The notes beneath the pieces were generated by a model. It did no database searches. It was not told where the DNA came from and saw only the letters and a program-made list of their open reading frames with translations. Position numbers and translations under genes: made by a program. A stretch of 64,000 nt of DNA from Streptomyces sp. NBC_01235 (GTDB taxonomy: Bacteria; Actinomycetota; Actinomycetes; Streptomycetales; Streptomycetaceae), in assembly GCF_035989285.1 (NCBI RefSeq), contig NZ_CP108513.1, positions 8,122,001 to 8,186,000 on the forward strand. Direction: 5' to 3'. Below are positions 54,880 through 62,470 of the stretch, in pieces. Position 1 is the first letter of the stretch. Every line of letters starts with the position of its first letter.

Positions 54880-55533
54880 GTGCGCGTACTCGTCGTCGAG
54901 GACGAGCAGCTGCTCGCCGATGCGGTGGCCACCGGACTGCGCCGGGAGGCCATGGCCGTCGACGTCGTGTACGACGGTGCGGCTGCCCTGGAACGCATCG
55001 GCGTCAACGACTACGACGTGGTCGTCCTCGACCGCGACCTCCCCCTCGTGCACGGCGACGACGTCTGCCGCAAGATCGTCGAGCTCGGCTTGCCCACGCG
55101 CGTGCTGATGCTCACGGCCTCCGGCGACGTCAGCGACCGTGTCGAGGGCCTGGAGATCGGCGCCGACGACTATCTGCCCAAGCCCTTCGCGTTCAGCGAG
55201 CTGATCGCACGCGTGCGTGCTCTCGGCCGGCGCACCAGCGTGCCGCTGCCTCCCGTCCTGGAGCGGGCCGGCATCAAGCTCGACCCCAACCGTCGCGAGG
55301 TCTTCCGCGACGGCAAGGAGGTCCAGCTCGCGCCCAAGGAGTTCGCCGTCCTGGAGGTCCTGATGCGCAGCGAGGGAGCGGTGGTCTCCGCGGAGCAGCT
55401 CCTGGAGAAGGCCTGGGACGAGAACACCGACCCGTTCACCAATGTCGTGCGGGTGACCGTCATGACCCTGCGCCGCAAGCTGGGCGAACCTCCGGTGATC
55501 GTCACCGTCCCCGGTTCCGGCTACCGGATCTGA
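54880..55533 (+). CDS. cutR: CutR, OmpR-family response regulator
   Basis: This 217-residue regulator matches the length and sequence I recall for Streptomyces CutR. It has VLVVEDEQ, phosphoacceptor Asp in VVLDRDLP (about 50) and LPKPFAFSEL (Lys about 100). The OmpR-type winged helix (EFAVLEVLMRSEGAVVSAEQLLEKAWDE, TNVVRVTVMTLRRKLG) lies at about 150-210. It starts at GTG 54880, after AGGAAGGA. CutRS was first linked to copper/tyrosinase expression in S. lividans and later to control of envelope-stress protease genes. Confidence 0.95.
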   Translation: MRVLVVEDEQLLADAVATGLRREAMAVDVVYDGAAALERIGVNDYDVVVLDRDLPLVHGDDVCRKIVELGLPTRVLMLTASGDVSDRVEGLEIGADDYLPKPFAFSELIARVRALGRRTSVPLPPVLERAGIKLDPNRREVFRDGKEVQLAPKEFAVLEVLMRSEGAVVSAEQLLEKAWDENTDPFTNVVRVTVMTLRRKLGEPPVIVTVPGSGYRI

Positions 55534-55539
55534 TCCGCC

Positions 55540-56781
55540 GTGGCATCGACTCCCGCGCCTCCCCAGGCGCCCCCGAAGCCCACCTGGGACCCCAGGAGCC
55601 CGCAGATCCCCTTCCCCTGGCTGCGCCCGACCATCCGCATACGGCTCACGCTGCTGTACGGCGGGATGTTCCTGATCGCGGGCATCATGCTGCTGTCGAT
55701 CATCTATCTGCTGGCCGCGCAGGCCCTCCACGAGGGCGGCGGCGGCCAGGCCTTGCAGATTCAGGGGGTCGGCGTCCACGTCAGCAGCACGAGTTGTCCC
55801 GCCGTGAACTCCGCGCCCGGGGACGAGATCGACTCGGTTCTCAAGCAGTGTGACGCCGTCCAGCGGCAGCAGGCCCTGGACGACCTCCTCAGCCGGTCCC
55901 TGCTGGCCCTGCTGGGCCTCGCCGTGATCGCCTTCGCCTTCGGCTACGCCATGGCCGGCCGCGTGCTGTCCCCGCTCGGGCGGATCACCCGCACCGCGCG
56001 CGCCGTGGCCGGCTCGGACCTGTCCCGCCGCATCGAGCTGGACGGACCGGACGACGAGCTGAAGGAACTGGCCGACACCTTCGACGACATGCTGGAGCGC
56101 CTGCAGCGGGCCTTCACGGCCCAGCAGCGCTTCGTGGGCAACGCCTCGCACGAGCTGAGAACACCGCTGGCGATCAACCGCACGCTGCTCGAAGTGCATC
56201 TCTCCGATCCGAACGCGCCCGTGGAGCTGCAACAGCTCGGCAAGACGCTGCTGGCGACCAACGAGCGCAGTGAGCAGCTCGTCGAGGGCCTGCTGCTGCT
56301 GGCCCGCAGCGACAACCAGATCGTCGAGCGCAAGCCGGTGGACCTCGCGGAGGTCGCCGAGCAGGCCATCGACCAGGTGCACGGGGAGGCGGCGGCCAAG
56401 GGCGTGGTGATCCGGGGCGAGCAGAAACCCGCTGTCGTCCAGGGCAATGGCGTCCTGCTGGAGCGGATCGCCCTTAACCTCGTGCAGAATGCCGTGCGGT
56501 ACAACGTGCCCGAAGGCGGCTGGGTCGAGGTGACCACCGATGTCCAGCACGGCCAGGCGGTCCTGGTCGTGTCGAACACCGGGCCGGTCGTTCCGGCGTA
56601 TGAGATCGACAATCTGTTCGAGCCCTTCCGTCGGCTGCGTACGGAGCGGACGGGCAGCGACAAGGGCGTCGGGCTCGGGCTTTCCATCGTGCGGTCCGTG
56701 GCCCGGGCGCACGGTGGCCATATCGCGGCTCAGCCGCGCGAGGGGGGTGGGCTCCTGATGCGGGTCACTTTGCCCGTCTGA
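55540..56781 (+). CDS. cutS: CutS, sensor histidine kinase
   Basis: This 413-residue kinase has two membrane spans (about 37-60 and 117-137) around an extracellular loop containing exactly two cysteines (86 and 104). These could form a disulfide and sense extracellular redox or protein-folding state. A HAMP domain (RVLSPLGRITRTARAVAGSD) is followed by the H-box FVGNASHELRTPL (His about 205), the N-box NLVQNAVRYNVP, and GVGLGLSIVRSV. It lies 6 bp after cutR, so it is co-transcribed. Confidence 0.94.
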   Translation: MASTPAPPQAPPKPTWDPRSPQIPFPWLRPTIRIRLTLLYGGMFLIAGIMLLSIIYLLAAQALHEGGGGQALQIQGVGVHVSSTSCPAVNSAPGDEIDSVLKQCDAVQRQQALDDLLSRSLLALLGLAVIAFAFGYAMAGRVLSPLGRITRTARAVAGSDLSRRIELDGPDDELKELADTFDDMLERLQRAFTAQQRFVGNASHELRTPLAINRTLLEVHLSDPNAPVELQQLGKTLLATNERSEQLVEGLLLLARSDNQIVERKPVDLAEVAEQAIDQVHGEAAAKGVVIRGEQKPAVVQGNGVLLERIALNLVQNAVRYNVPEGGWVEVTTDVQHGQAVLVVSNTGPVVPAYEIDNLFEPFRRLRTERTGSDKGVGLGLSIVRSVARAHGGHIAAQPREGGGLLMRVTLPV

Positions 56782-56855
56782 GATCATGTCGCCGACACAC
56801 ACGGGGATGTTCGCTTTGCGCGGAATTTTCTGGGCTTCCCCCCAGCGTGGCCGTG

Positions 56856-56869
56856 TGTGATCGATCACA
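56856..56869. promoter_or_regulatory. Perfect palindrome TGTGATCGATCACA
   Basis: The 14-bp perfect palindrome lies 75 bp downstream of cutS. Its core GTGATCGATCAC differs at one base from the palindrome upstream of whiH (GTGAGCGATCAC, 8362-8373). The binding protein is unknown. Confidence 0.45.
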
Positions 56870-56921
56870 AGGGCGAATTTCCGGCCATCTACTCTCCGTG
56901 ATCATGAATGCCACCGTAAGG

Positions 56922-56940
56922 CCCGGAAAATCCGGGTTTT
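56922..56940 (+). terminator. Intrinsic terminator-like hairpin with T-run
   Basis: CCCGGA-AAA-TCCGGG followed by TTTT is the only classical hairpin-plus-U-tract I noticed in this window. It probably ends cutRS transcription or attenuates the DUF4193 leader. Confidence 0.6.
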
Positions 56941-57177
56941 CGGGGGTCCTGATCACGGGAAGTACACGGTGAGATGCCTTTGAAGTGCGGCATTCGGACC
57001 GTGTACGGTCCCGATCGCCATCCAAGCCGATCACTCGTGAGGAGTCCGGTTGGGTGTCGATTGAGTAACAGACCTTGATGTGAGGCAAAATCTCCGCCTC
57101 GAGGCGGGCACAAGTCCGGCCTCTCACGCGTTACGTGCGCTGGAGACACCGCAGACACCCAGAGGGGGAGAGGCGAA

Positions 57178-57474
57178 ATGGCTACCGATTACGACACCCC
57201 ACGCAAGACCGATGACGACGTCGATTCCGACAGCCTTGAAGAGCTGAAGGCACGGCGGAACGACAAGTCAGCCTCCGCAGTGGACGTTGACGAGTTCGAG
57301 GCCGCAGAGGGCCTCGAACTGCCCGGCGCAGACCTCTCGAACGAGGAGCTGGCCGTCCGGGTGCTGCCGAAGCAGCAGGACGAGTTCACCTGCATGAGTT
57401 GCTTCCTGGTGCACCACCGCAGCCAGCTGGCCCGGGAGAAGAACGGCCAGCCGATCTGCCGCGACTGCGACTGA
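57178..57474 (+). CDS. DUF4193 zinc-ribbon-like protein
   Basis: This 98-residue protein has an acidic N-terminal half and a C-terminal four-cysteine module CMSC...CRDC (about 78-97) that likely binds zinc. DUF4193 is conserved across actinobacteria and is usually encoded near dut, as here. It shares the CxxC spacing of RNA-polymerase-associated small zinc proteins, but its role is unknown. The ATG is preceded by a strong purine-rich site. Confidence 0.9.
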   Translation: MATDYDTPRKTDDDVDSDSLEELKARRNDKSASAVDVDEFEAAEGLELPGADLSNEELAVRVLPKQQDEFTCMSCFLVHHRSQLAREKNGQPICRDCD

Positions 57475-57487
57475 GGCGGGGTCGGCC

Positions 57488-58480
57488 GTGACTGGCTCGA
57501 CCCCTCCTCGGAAGCGCCGCTTCCCCCTGCGGGGAACGGACAAAGGGCCGTCCCGAGGCCCTCACGGCGTGCGTGACGACGAGCGAGGCTCATCCGGAAA
57601 GGGAGCGGTCCCTGCAGGATCGGCCTCGCTCGAACCCGCGTCCGACCGGGGTGACTTCCCGGCACCGACGCGCAACGCCGCCCCCGTCGCCAGACGGAGG
57701 GCGGCGGCCATCGGGGCCAAGGTGACGGAACTGGCCCGGCAAGGCGTCCGCAAGGGCGGGAACCGCGCCAGGGCGGGGCTGGCGCACCTCACCGACCGCA
57801 TCATCGAGATCGCCCCGAGGATCCCCGTACGGGACCTCCAGACGCTCCGCCGACAGTTCCCGGGCCTCGGGCCCGAGCAGATCGCGGACAAGCTCGTGGC
57901 GGGCGCGGCCAACGCCACGTCCACCGTCGGAGCGGGCATCGGGGCGGCGGCGATGCTTCCCGTGCCGCCCGCGATGCCGACCGAACTGGCCGCGGAGATC
58001 ACCGGGGTCGCCGCGATCGAGCTGAAGCTGATCGCCGAACTCCACGAGGTCTACGGTGTGCGGCCGTCGGGCAACCTCAAGGACCGCAGCACCGCCTATC
58101 TGCGCTCGTGGTCGGGCGAACGCGGGGTCGACGTCCTCAAGCCGTCCTCGATCAACTCGGCGTTCGGCGGCCAGATGAAGCGCGAGCTGCGCCAGCAGAT
58201 CATGAAGCGCATGGTCCGAGACCTGCCGAACCTCATGCCCTTCATGGTGGGCGCCGCCGTCGGCGCGGTCATGAACCGGCGGGACACCAGGAAACTGGCC
58301 GCGAAGGTCCGGGCCGACCTGCGGAAGCTGCAGGTGCCGTGGGACGCGCTGCCGGAACTGCCGCCGCTGGAGAAGCCGGCGGATCCACTGGCCATGGGGG
58401 AGATCCCCGAAAATCCCCTGAACTTCCAGAAACCCGAAAACCCCGGAAACCCCGAGAAGCCCGGGGAACTCGGCCGCTGA
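57488..58480 (+). CDS. Uncharacterised protein with hydrophobic helical core
   Basis: This 330-residue protein starts at GTG 57488, 13 bp after the DUF4193 stop. The basic N-terminal 75 residues are disordered. The central part has amphipathic and hydrophobic helices (STVGAGIGAAAMLPVPPAMPTELAAEITGVAAIELKLIAELHEVYG, given here in part, about 140-190; LMPFMVGAAVGAVMN, about 252-266). The Pro/Asn/Glu-rich tail has a repeated ENP motif (about 305-325). It is conserved next to DUF4193 in streptomycetes. I cannot assign a function. Membrane association is possible. Confidence 0.75.
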   Translation: MTGSTPPRKRRFPLRGTDKGPSRGPHGVRDDERGSSGKGAVPAGSASLEPASDRGDFPAPTRNAAPVARRRAAAIGAKVTELARQGVRKGGNRARAGLAHLTDRIIEIAPRIPVRDLQTLRRQFPGLGPEQIADKLVAGAANATSTVGAGIGAAAMLPVPPAMPTELAAEITGVAAIELKLIAELHEVYGVRPSGNLKDRSTAYLRSWSGERGVDVLKPSSINSAFGGQMKRELRQQIMKRMVRDLPNLMPFMVGAAVGAVMNRRDTRKLAAKVRADLRKLQVPWDALPELPPLEKPADPLAMGEIPENPLNFQKPENPGNPEKPGELGR

Positions 58481-58500
58481 GGTCGGCCGAGGGTCTCCGG

Positions 58501-58965
58501 CTACGCCGCCGCTTCCCGCGCCGCCTTGAGGGCCTGCGCCAGGCGCTCCGGCTCCCGCGTCGACAGGTACAGGTAGGGCGTGGGGTCGTCCGGGTCGGTG
58601 ACCTCCACTCGCAGCGCCGTGGGGATGTAGGCGCGCAGCAGCAGGAAGGCCCGGGTGTCGGCCTTGTACGTGCGCCAGGCGCGCGCCTCCTCGGCGTCCA
58701 GGATCTCCGCCTCGCCCAGGGCCGCGACCGGGATCTTCGCCTCGCCCGCGATCAGGGAGTCGCCCACGACGCGGATGCGGAGGGATCCGTAGGAACTGGC
58801 CATGACCGCCGCTACCGCGGTGCCGCCGGCCAGGCCGCCGAGCAACGGCAGGGTGCCGAAGGGCAGCAGGATCAGGGCGCAGGAGACGCCCACCAGGAAC
58901 GAGATGAACCACCACGAGCGGGGGGCGGTGAGACGTTCGTCGTAGGGGGTGGCGGAGAGCAGCAT
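58501..58965 (-). CDS. DUF3093 membrane protein
   Basis: This 154-residue protein begins MLLSATPYDERLTAPRSWW and has two adjacent membrane spans (about 17-35 and 38-56). A soluble domain with VEVTDPDDPTPYLYLSTREPERLAQAL follows. This matches the DUF3093 family, which in actinobacteria is found beside dut and the thioesterase gene. Its function is unknown. It is divergent from the thioesterase gene with only 58 bp between starts. Confidence 0.88.
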   Translation of the reverse strand: MLLSATPYDERLTAPRSWWFISFLVGVSCALILLPFGTLPLLGGLAGGTAVAAVMASSYGSLRIRVVGDSLIAGEAKIPVAALGEAEILDAEEARAWRTYKADTRAFLLLRAYIPTALRVEVTDPDDPTPYLYLSTREPERLAQALKAAREAAA

Positions 58966-59023
58966 GGAGCCAAGCTTGGCACGGTGTCCGGTATTGGCCG
59001 ACGCGCGGGTAAGGTCTGCGGCT

Positions 59024-59608
59024 GTGAGTGGTACTTCCGCAGCTCTTGAGCCTCCGGCCAATGCCGTGAAACCCGTCCGGCACCCCGATGCTCCCGTGCC
59101 CGGCGAACTTCTCGGCGCCCACTACGAACACTGTTTCGGATGTGGCGGCGAGCAGACGCATGGGCTGCACCTGGAGGCTCGGGCCGGCGAGGGGGTGACC
59201 GTCACCGCCGAGTTCACCGTGCGGTCCGCCCACCAGGGCGCGCCCGGTCTCGCGCACGGCGGGATCCTGGCCTCGGCCCTCGACGAGACACTCGGCTCGC
59301 TGAACTGGTTGCTGCGGACCATCGCCGTGACCGGACGGCTGGAGACCGAATTCGTACGGCCCGTGCCCGTGGGTACCACGCTGCACCTGGAGGCCGAGGT
59401 GACGGCGGTGGCCGGGCGCAAGATCTACTCGACCGCCACCGGGCGGATCGACGGCCCCGACGGGCCCGTCGCCGTCCGTGCCGACGCGCTCTTCGTCGAG
59501 GTCGCGGTCGAGCACTTCGTGAACCACGGTCGCGAGGAGGAGATCCGGGCCGCGATGAGCGACCCGGACCAGATCCGGCGTGCCCGCGCCTTCGAGGTGA
59601 ACCCGTGA
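59024..59608 (+). CDS. PaaI/hotdog-fold thioesterase
   Basis: The product is 194 residues from GTG 59024, with TAAGGT 8 nt upstream indicating a leaderless transcript. The hotdog domain contains HCFGCGGEQTHGLHL (about 43-57) and the catalytic loop GLAHGGILASALDETLG (about 84-100), in which the HGG and Asp are typical. It hydrolyses acyl-CoA thioesters of unknown chain type. It overlaps dut by 4 bases. Confidence 0.88.
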   Translation: MSGTSAALEPPANAVKPVRHPDAPVPGELLGAHYEHCFGCGGEQTHGLHLEARAGEGVTVTAEFTVRSAHQGAPGLAHGGILASALDETLGSLNWLLRTIAVTGRLETEFVRPVPVGTTLHLEAEVTAVAGRKIYSTATGRIDGPDGPVAVRADALFVEVAVEHFVNHGREEEIRAAMSDPDQIRRARAFEVNP

Positions 59609-60156
59609 GCCGCGACTCCCTGGACGTTCTGATCCGGCGCGTCGACCCCGACGTACCGCTTCCGGCGTACGAGCATCCTGGGGACGCGGGAGCCGATCTG
59701 CGCACCACCCAGAGCCGTGAACTGGCGCCGGGGGAGCGGGCCGTGCTGCCCACGGGGGTTTCCATCGCCCTGCCCGAGGGGTACGCGGCCTTCGTGCACC
59801 CGCGCTCGGGGCTCGCCGCCCGGTGCGGCGTCGCCCTCGTGAATGCCCCGGGGACGGTTGATGCCGGGTACCGTGGGGAGATCAAGGTGATCGTGGTGAA
59901 TCTCGACCCGCGCGAGTCCGTGCGGTTCGAGCGCTTCGACCGGATTGCCCAACTGGTCGTCCAGCAGGTCGAGAGGGTCCGCTTCCAGGAGGTCGCGGAG
60001 CTTCCCGACTCGGCGCGGGCCGCAGGGGGCTTCGGGTCCACCGGCGGGCATGCCGCCGTGGGCGGCGCAAGCGGTACAAGCGGTCAGGCCGCCGAGGGCG
60101 GCGCGACGGGTGGGAATCGATACGCTTCGGTCGTATCCGACCGGGAAGGACAGTGA
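59605..60156 (+). CDS. dut: dUTPase (deoxyuridine 5'-triphosphate nucleotidohydrolase)
   Basis: This 183-residue enzyme has all five trimeric dUTPase motifs: DAGADL (27-32), RSGLA (about 73), NAPGTVDAGYRGE (about 86-98), RIAQLV (about 118) and GGFGSTG (about 141). The C-terminal 35 residues are a Gly/Ala-rich extension. It removes dUTP and supplies dUMP for thymidylate synthesis. It starts at GTG 59605, overlapping the thioesterase stop. Confidence 0.96.
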   Translation: MSRDSLDVLIRRVDPDVPLPAYEHPGDAGADLRTTQSRELAPGERAVLPTGVSIALPEGYAAFVHPRSGLAARCGVALVNAPGTVDAGYRGEIKVIVVNLDPRESVRFERFDRIAQLVVQQVERVRFQEVAELPDSARAAGGFGSTGGHAAVGGASGTSGQAAEGGATGGNRYASVVSDREGQ

Positions 60157-60157
60157 C

Positions 60158-60922
60158 GTGTTCGGACGTCGCAAGAAGAAGGGTGCCGCCGAGGACGCGG
60201 CCGGCGAGGCCGAGCAGGTCGTCGACAGTGTCGACACTGAGGCGGACGACGTAGAAGGCGAGCGCGAGCGTGTGCGGCTCGAGCCCGAGCCGCGGCCCGA
60301 CGGGCCCTGGGACGACTCCGAGGTACGCGACCCGGCCGAGGGCCGCGTGGACCTCGGCGGGATCTTCGTGCCCGGGGTCGACGGCATGGAGCTGCGGGTC
60401 GAGGTCGCCGGTGACGCGATCGTCGCGGCGACCGTCGTGCTGCGCGACAGCGCCATCCAGCTGCAGGCCTTCGCCGCTCCCAAGCGCGAGGGCATCTGGG
60501 GCGAGGTGCGCGAGGAGATCGGCTCCGGCATCACCCAGCAGGGTGGCATCGTCGACGAGGTCGAGGGCCCGCTGGGCTGGGAGCTGCGGGCCCAGGTGCC
60601 GGTGCAGCTGCCCGACGGCACGGGCGGCTTCCATGTCGTGCGGTTCGTCGGCGTGGACGGTCCCCGCTGGTTCCTGCGCGGGGTGATCTCGGGCCAGGGC
60701 GCGGTGCAGCCGCAGGCGGCCGGGCTGCTCGAGCAGATCTTCCGGGACACGGTCGTGGTTCGCGGCGAGGGCCCGATGGCGCCGCGCGACCCGATCGTCC
60801 TGAAGCTGCCGAACGACGCGCAGATGGTGCCCGAGGGCGTCCAGCAGCAGGATGAGGGCTCCCGCTTCTCCGGCGGCATGGGCCAGTTGCAGCGCGGACC
60901 GGAGATCACCGAGGTCCGCTAG
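60158..60922 (+). CDS. DUF3710 protein
   Basis: This 254-residue protein starts at GTG 60158, immediately after dut. It has a basic start (VFGRRKKKGAAE), an acidic linker, and a DUF3710 domain (about 55-225) with GIFVPGVDGMELRVEV and LGWELRAQVPVQLPDGT. The family is actinobacterial and uncharacterised, and it consistently follows dut. It is probably cytoplasmic. The operon thioesterase-dut-DUF3710 ends in a clear hairpin. Confidence 0.9.
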   Translation: MFGRRKKKGAAEDAAGEAEQVVDSVDTEADDVEGERERVRLEPEPRPDGPWDDSEVRDPAEGRVDLGGIFVPGVDGMELRVEVAGDAIVAATVVLRDSAIQLQAFAAPKREGIWGEVREEIGSGITQQGGIVDEVEGPLGWELRAQVPVQLPDGTGGFHVVRFVGVDGPRWFLRGVISGQGAVQPQAAGLLEQIFRDTVVVRGEGPMAPRDPIVLKLPNDAQMVPEGVQQQDEGSRFSGGMGQLQRGPEITEVR

Positions 60923-60946
60923 GCGCACGGCAGACCGTACGGCTGA

Positions 60947-60979
60947 AAGGGCCGCATCCCGACTAGGGATGCGGCCCTT
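60947..60979. terminator. Terminator after DUF3710 gene
   Basis: A perfect 14-bp stem (AAGGGCCGCATCCC and complement) with a 5-base loop lies 25 bp after the stop. Confidence 0.85.
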
Positions 60980-60995
60980 CGGCATGCGTACACCC

Positions 60996-61024
60996 TTGAC
61001 GGTCCATTGGTCTGGACCTACGGT
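60996..61024 (+). promoter_or_regulatory. Promoter with chitinase/dre-like operator upstream of the alginate-lyase-like gene
   Basis: TTGACG (60996-61001), a 17-bp spacer and TACGGT (61019-61024) form a good housekeeping promoter. TGGTCTGGACCT (61008-61019) overlaps the spacer and -10. It matches the DasR core TGGTCTAGACCA and the Streptomyces chitinase repeat TGGTCCAGACCT at about 10 of 12 positions. Confidence 0.65.
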
Positions 61025-61091
61025 CTCCGCTCAACGCCTGAGTTCATAAGGGCGCTCTGTGTTCATATACAAGAACGAGAACGGAGCCGCT

Positions 61092-62270
61092 GTGCGTCGA
61101 ACCGCATTCCTTGTGACCGTCACCGCCCTCGTCCTGGGCGCTCTCGCGTCCCCGAACGTCCCCCGGGCCCAAGCCGCCCCCACCGCCTTCACCCACCCCG
61201 GGGTCACCGTCTCCCGGGCGCAGCTGGACTTCGTCCGGGGCAAGGTCGACTCCGCGGCCCAGCCCTGGAAAGGTGCCTTCGATCAGCTGCTGGCGAGCAA
61301 GTACGCGAACCTGACCCGCACCCCCAAGCCCCGAGCCGTGGTCGAGTGCGGGTCGTACTCCGACCCGAACCACGGTTGCACGGACGAGCGCGAGGACGCC
61401 CTCGCCGCCTACACCGACGCCCTCGCCTGGTACGTCACCCGGGACGAGCGGTACGCGAAGAAGGCCATCGAGCTGATGGACGCCTGGTCGGCCGTGATCA
61501 AGGACCACACCGACAGCAACGCACCCCTGCAGACCGGCTGGGCCGGCTCCTCCTGGCCGAGGGCCGCCGAGATCATCAAGTACACGTACACCGGCGCCTG
61601 GAACGACTCGGGCCGCTTCGCGACCATGCTGCGGGACGTCTACCTGCCCGAGATCGTCAACGGTTCCCACTCCAACGGGAACTGGGAGCTGTCGATGACG
61701 GAGGCCGCGATCGGCATCTCCGTCTTCCTCGAGGACAAGGCGTCGTACGACAAGGCCATGGCGAGGTTCCGTACCCGCACGGCCGCCTACGTCTACCTGG
61801 CCTCCGACGGCGAGCTGCCGAAGACCGTGCCGAGCCAGAACCTGGACACCCGGGACAAGATCGTCGCCTACTGGCAGGGACAGGGCACCTTCGTCACCGG
61901 CCTGACCCAGGAGACCTGCCGCGACCTCACTCACACCGGGTACGGCGTCTCCGCGATCTCGCACGTCGCCGAGACCAGTCGGATCCAGGGCCAGGACCTG
62001 TACGGCACCGACGTCGGCGAGCGGCTGCGGCAGGCCCTCGGCTTCCAGGCCAAGTACCAGCTCGGCGCGGCCGTCCCGGGGTGGCTGTGCGGCGGCTCGC
62101 TGAACACGGGGCTCGGGCCGGTCACCGAGGTCGGCTACAACGCGCTGCACAACCGGCTGGGCATCGCCATGACCAACACGCAGACGCTGACCCTGCAGAA
62201 CCGCCCGGCCGGCAGCAACAACCTCTTCGTCGCCTGGGAGACGCTGACCCACGGGGACAATCCCGCGTGA
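61092..62270 (+). CDS. Secreted alginate-lyase-family protein
   Basis: The 392-residue precursor starts at GTG 61092 with a signal peptide (VRRT, hydrophobic core, cleavage near AQA-AP at about 28). The mature protein is an (alpha/alpha)-toroid like alginate lyases (PL5-like), with HPGVTVSRAQLDFVR early, DALAWYVTRDERYAKKAIELMDAW (about 117-140) and NGNWELSMTEAAIGISVF (about 196-213, the catalytic-region helix). It is expected to cleave a uronic-acid-containing or other anionic polysaccharide outside the cell. A start 33 bases earlier (61059) would spoil the signal peptide. The substrate is not certain. Confidence 0.82.
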   Translation: MRRTAFLVTVTALVLGALASPNVPRAQAAPTAFTHPGVTVSRAQLDFVRGKVDSAAQPWKGAFDQLLASKYANLTRTPKPRAVVECGSYSDPNHGCTDEREDALAAYTDALAWYVTRDERYAKKAIELMDAWSAVIKDHTDSNAPLQTGWAGSSWPRAAEIIKYTYTGAWNDSGRFATMLRDVYLPEIVNGSHSNGNWELSMTEAAIGISVFLEDKASYDKAMARFRTRTAAYVYLASDGELPKTVPSQNLDTRDKIVAYWQGQGTFVTGLTQETCRDLTHTGYGVSAISHVAETSRIQGQDLYGTDVGERLRQALGFQAKYQLGAAVPGWLCGGSLNTGLGPVTEVGYNALHNRLGIAMTNTQTLTLQNRPAGSNNLFVAWETLTHGDNPA

Positions 62271-62271
62271 T

Positions 62272-62309
62272 CCGATGCGGGTGAACCGATGCGCGTGAAC
62301 CGATTCGGG
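62272..62309 (+). repeat. 14-bp tandem repeat after the alginate-lyase-like gene
   Basis: CCGATGCGGGTGAA and CCGATGCGCGTGAA are followed by a partial third copy (CCGATTCGGG). The repeat begins 2 bp past the stop codon. Confidence 0.75.
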
Positions 62310-62470
62310 GGGCTCGTCCGATGAAGGGTTGAGGGGCGCCGGTTGTTCGTCTCACCGCGTCAGGGTTGCGTCAAAGGCGTTCCTCGCACTTCAGATCGTC
62401 CCTTTTGTCGGAACTGTTGGCCGTAAGGTCGACGCTGCGTACGCAGCAGTTACTGGAAGACAATGAGGCC

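Larger units (their letters stand above)
56782..57177. other. Intergenic region between cutS and the DUF4193 gene
   Basis: The region contains a 14-bp palindrome (56856-56869), a compact hairpin followed by TTTT (56922-56940), and a likely long leader for the DUF4193 gene ending in GGGGGAGAGG. It is noticeably less GC-rich than the genes. Confidence 0.6.

Noticed and set aside
56856..56869. TGTGA...TCACA palindrome as a Crp or Rex site
   Set aside because: The half-site spacing is 4 bp rather than the 6 bp (or the Streptomyces Crp spacing) required, so I list it as an unassigned palindrome.
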